Source: Martinezella miluonensis
Lineage (GTDB): Bacteria > Pseudomonadota > Alphaproteobacteria > Rhizobiales > Rhizobiaceae
Direction: 5' to 3'
Assembly: GCF_900094545.1 (NCBI RefSeq)
Contig: NZ_FMAH01000001.1
Coordinates: 372,001 to 436,000 of the forward strand
DNA: 64,000 nt
Under the pieces are notes generated by a model that saw only the letters and a list, made by a program, of their open reading frames with translations, was not told where the DNA came from and searched no databases. The position numbers were made by a program, and so were the translations under genes. Of this stretch, positions 62,935-64,000 are shown piece after piece (position 1 is the stretch's first letter; each line of letters starts with the position of its first letter).

Positions 62935-64000
62935 TGTTTGATGGCAGCGGTTGGGACCGCTTCGATGTTGAATGCGGCGGCAAGAAGCGCTTTGGTGTAA
63001 TCTTCCTGCGGCGCACGGAAAATATCGGCCGAGGCACCTTGTTCCACCACCTTGCCGAACCGCATGACGATCATTTCGTTGGCGAGCGCCTTCACCACCT
63101 TCAGGTCGTGGCTGATGAACAGGTAGGCGAGATCGTGCTTCTTCTGCAGATCGCGCAGTAGATCGACCACCTGTGCCTGCACGCTCATGTCGAGCGCCGA
63201 GGTCGGCTCGTCCAGCATAACGAAACGCGGCTTCAGCACCATGGCGCGTGCGATCGCGATGCGCTGACGCTGACCGCCGGAGAACTCATGCGGAAAACGC
63301 CAACGGGTGGACGGATCGAGGCCGACCTCCTCCAGCGCCCAGCAGACGCGCTTGTCGCGCTCATCGGCCGAAAGCGACCGCTCATGCACCTTGAGCCCTT
63401 CGGCGATGATCTCGCCGACCGACATGCGCGGGCTGAGCGACCCGTAAGGATCCTGGAAGACCACCTGCAATTGGTTACGGAGCGGCCGCATCTCGCGGAA
63501 CGAATAGCCGGCTATATCCTTGCCGACGAAGCTGATGCGTCCACGGGATGAAATGAGCCGGGCGAGCGCCAAACCGAGCGTGGTCTTGCCCGAGCCGGAT
63601 TCGCCGACGACGCCAAGCGTCTGGCCGGCCCTGAGTTTCAGATCGATGCCGTCGACCGCCTTCACATGATCGACGACCTTGCGCATGAAGCCGGCCTTGA
63701 TCGGGAACCAGACGCGAATGTCGTTGCCTTCCATGACGACAGGCTTGCCGGCATCGCTTACCGGCGGCTCGCCGCGCGGCTCGGCGGCCAGCAAATGGCG
63801 GGTATAGTCATGCTGCGGCCGGGTGAAGACGTCTTCCACCGTGCCGGTCTCGACGATGCGGCCCCTGGTCATCACGCAGACACGGTCGGCGAACTTGCGG
63901 ACGATGCCGAGATCATGGGTGATGAACAGCATCGACATGCCGTGCACACCCTTGAGTTCGCGCAGCAGCTCGAGGATCTGCGCCTGCACGGTCACGTCGA
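62931..64000 (-). CDS. Peptide-type ABC transporter tandem ATPase (YejF-like), 5' end cut by window
   Basis: The last 356 or so residues; the frame is open to the window end. The C-terminal part of a first ABC domain (THDLGIVRKFADRVCVM) is followed by a complete second one: Walker A GESGSGKTT, signature FSGGQRQRIAIAR and VMLDEPTSALD. Wording such as LALARLISSRGRI and VVFQDPYGSLSPRMSVGEII matches YejF (tandem-NBD peptide/microcin C importers). Its partner permeases would lie beyond 64000. Confidence 0.88.
   Translation of the reverse strand, partial: DVTVQAQILELLRELKGVHGMSMLFITHDLGIVRKFADRVCVMTRGRIVETGTVEDVFTRPQHDYTRHLLAAEPRGEPPVSDAGKPVVMEGNDIRVWFPIKAGFMRKVVDHVKAVDGIDLKLRAGQTLGVVGESGSGKTTLGLALARLISSRGRISFVGKDIAGYSFREMRPLRNQLQVVFQDPYGSLSPRMSVGEIIAEGLKVHERSLSADERDKRVCWALEEVGLDPSTRWRFPHEFSGGQRQRIAIARAMVLKPRFVMLDEPTSALDMSVQAQVVDLLRDLQKKHDLAYLFISHDLKVVKALANEMIVMRFGKVVEQGASADIFRAPQEDYTKALLAAAFNIEAVPTAAIKQ

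Noticed and set aside
1..64000. CRISPR array, prophage, transposon or toxin-antitoxin system
   Set aside because: No regular spaced repeats, no transposase, integrase or phage structural genes, and no paired small toxin/antitoxin ORFs were seen on either strand.

Overview
This 64 kb window looks like a piece of the chromosome of a Rhizobium-type alphaproteobacterium. The reasons are a GC-rich, densely packed gene set, rhizobial-style intergenic palindromes (about 8904-9075 and 18372-18587), a complete Flp/Tad (Cpa) pilus locus, and many ABC importers and one-component regulators. The genus call is inference from gene content and sequence style; no database search was possible. I see no phage, transposase, CRISPR array, plasmid replication or conjugation gene.

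Layout. 1-3275: a truncated GH5 glycosidase, a polysaccharide polymerase/ligase-like membrane protein and an acyltransferase, probably a small cell-surface glycan cluster. 3466-8155: purU, an exported protein of unknown function, and a three-domain kinase-like/lipoyl- or M23-like/class-III aminotransferase fusion. 8156-9171: a gene-poor stretch with a perfect 11-bp inverted repeat, two small ORFs and palindromic repeats. 9172-15637: a P1-family (DmpA-like) aminopeptidase, a peptide-type ABC importer (binding protein plus two permeases, no local ATPase), an amidase and a divergent-facing Lrp regulator, suggesting uptake and hydrolysis of amide or peptide compounds. 15762-19996: a DMT exporter, then a leftward group of leucyl aminopeptidase, MarR regulator, NlpC/P60 hydrolase and a small protein.

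20138-32936 is the Tad pilus locus: tadD, then (after a LysE exporter) leftward pilA-cpaA-cpaB-cpaC-cpaD-cpaE-cpaF-tadB-tadC, and rightward a stand-alone secretin N-terminal-domain protein and two TadE-like pseudopilins. A strong hairpin separates the major pilin from the assembly genes. 33074-44631 is a nucleoside salvage block. deoB-add-upp run rightward and end in an intrinsic terminator. A leftward operon runs bmp lipoprotein-type binding protein, ATPase, two permeases, cdd, punA, deoC, deoA with stop/start overlaps throughout, so nucleoside import, deamination, phosphorolysis and deoxyribose-phosphate breakdown are co-expressed.

45554-45643 is tRNA-Ser(GGA). 45836-57108 is an accessory-looking stretch of redox enzymes (SDRs, a TrxB-like flavoprotein, an Old Yellow Enzyme), hydrolases and their own regulators (XRE, Rrf2, LysR, LacI), with several clear operator-like repeats next to the regulators and one decayed NmrA-like gene. 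57127-64000 holds a large MscS channel, a YtpQ/DUF1444-like protein, pncB, a GhrA-type hydroxyacid dehydrogenase and the truncated YejF-like tandem ATPase.

I did not find a clearly new multi-gene system. The best leads are the ATPase-less peptide importer with its two hydrolases, the trifunctional aminotransferase fusion with mutually exclusive leader stems, and the regulator-linked operators at 8404, 46779 and 55910.
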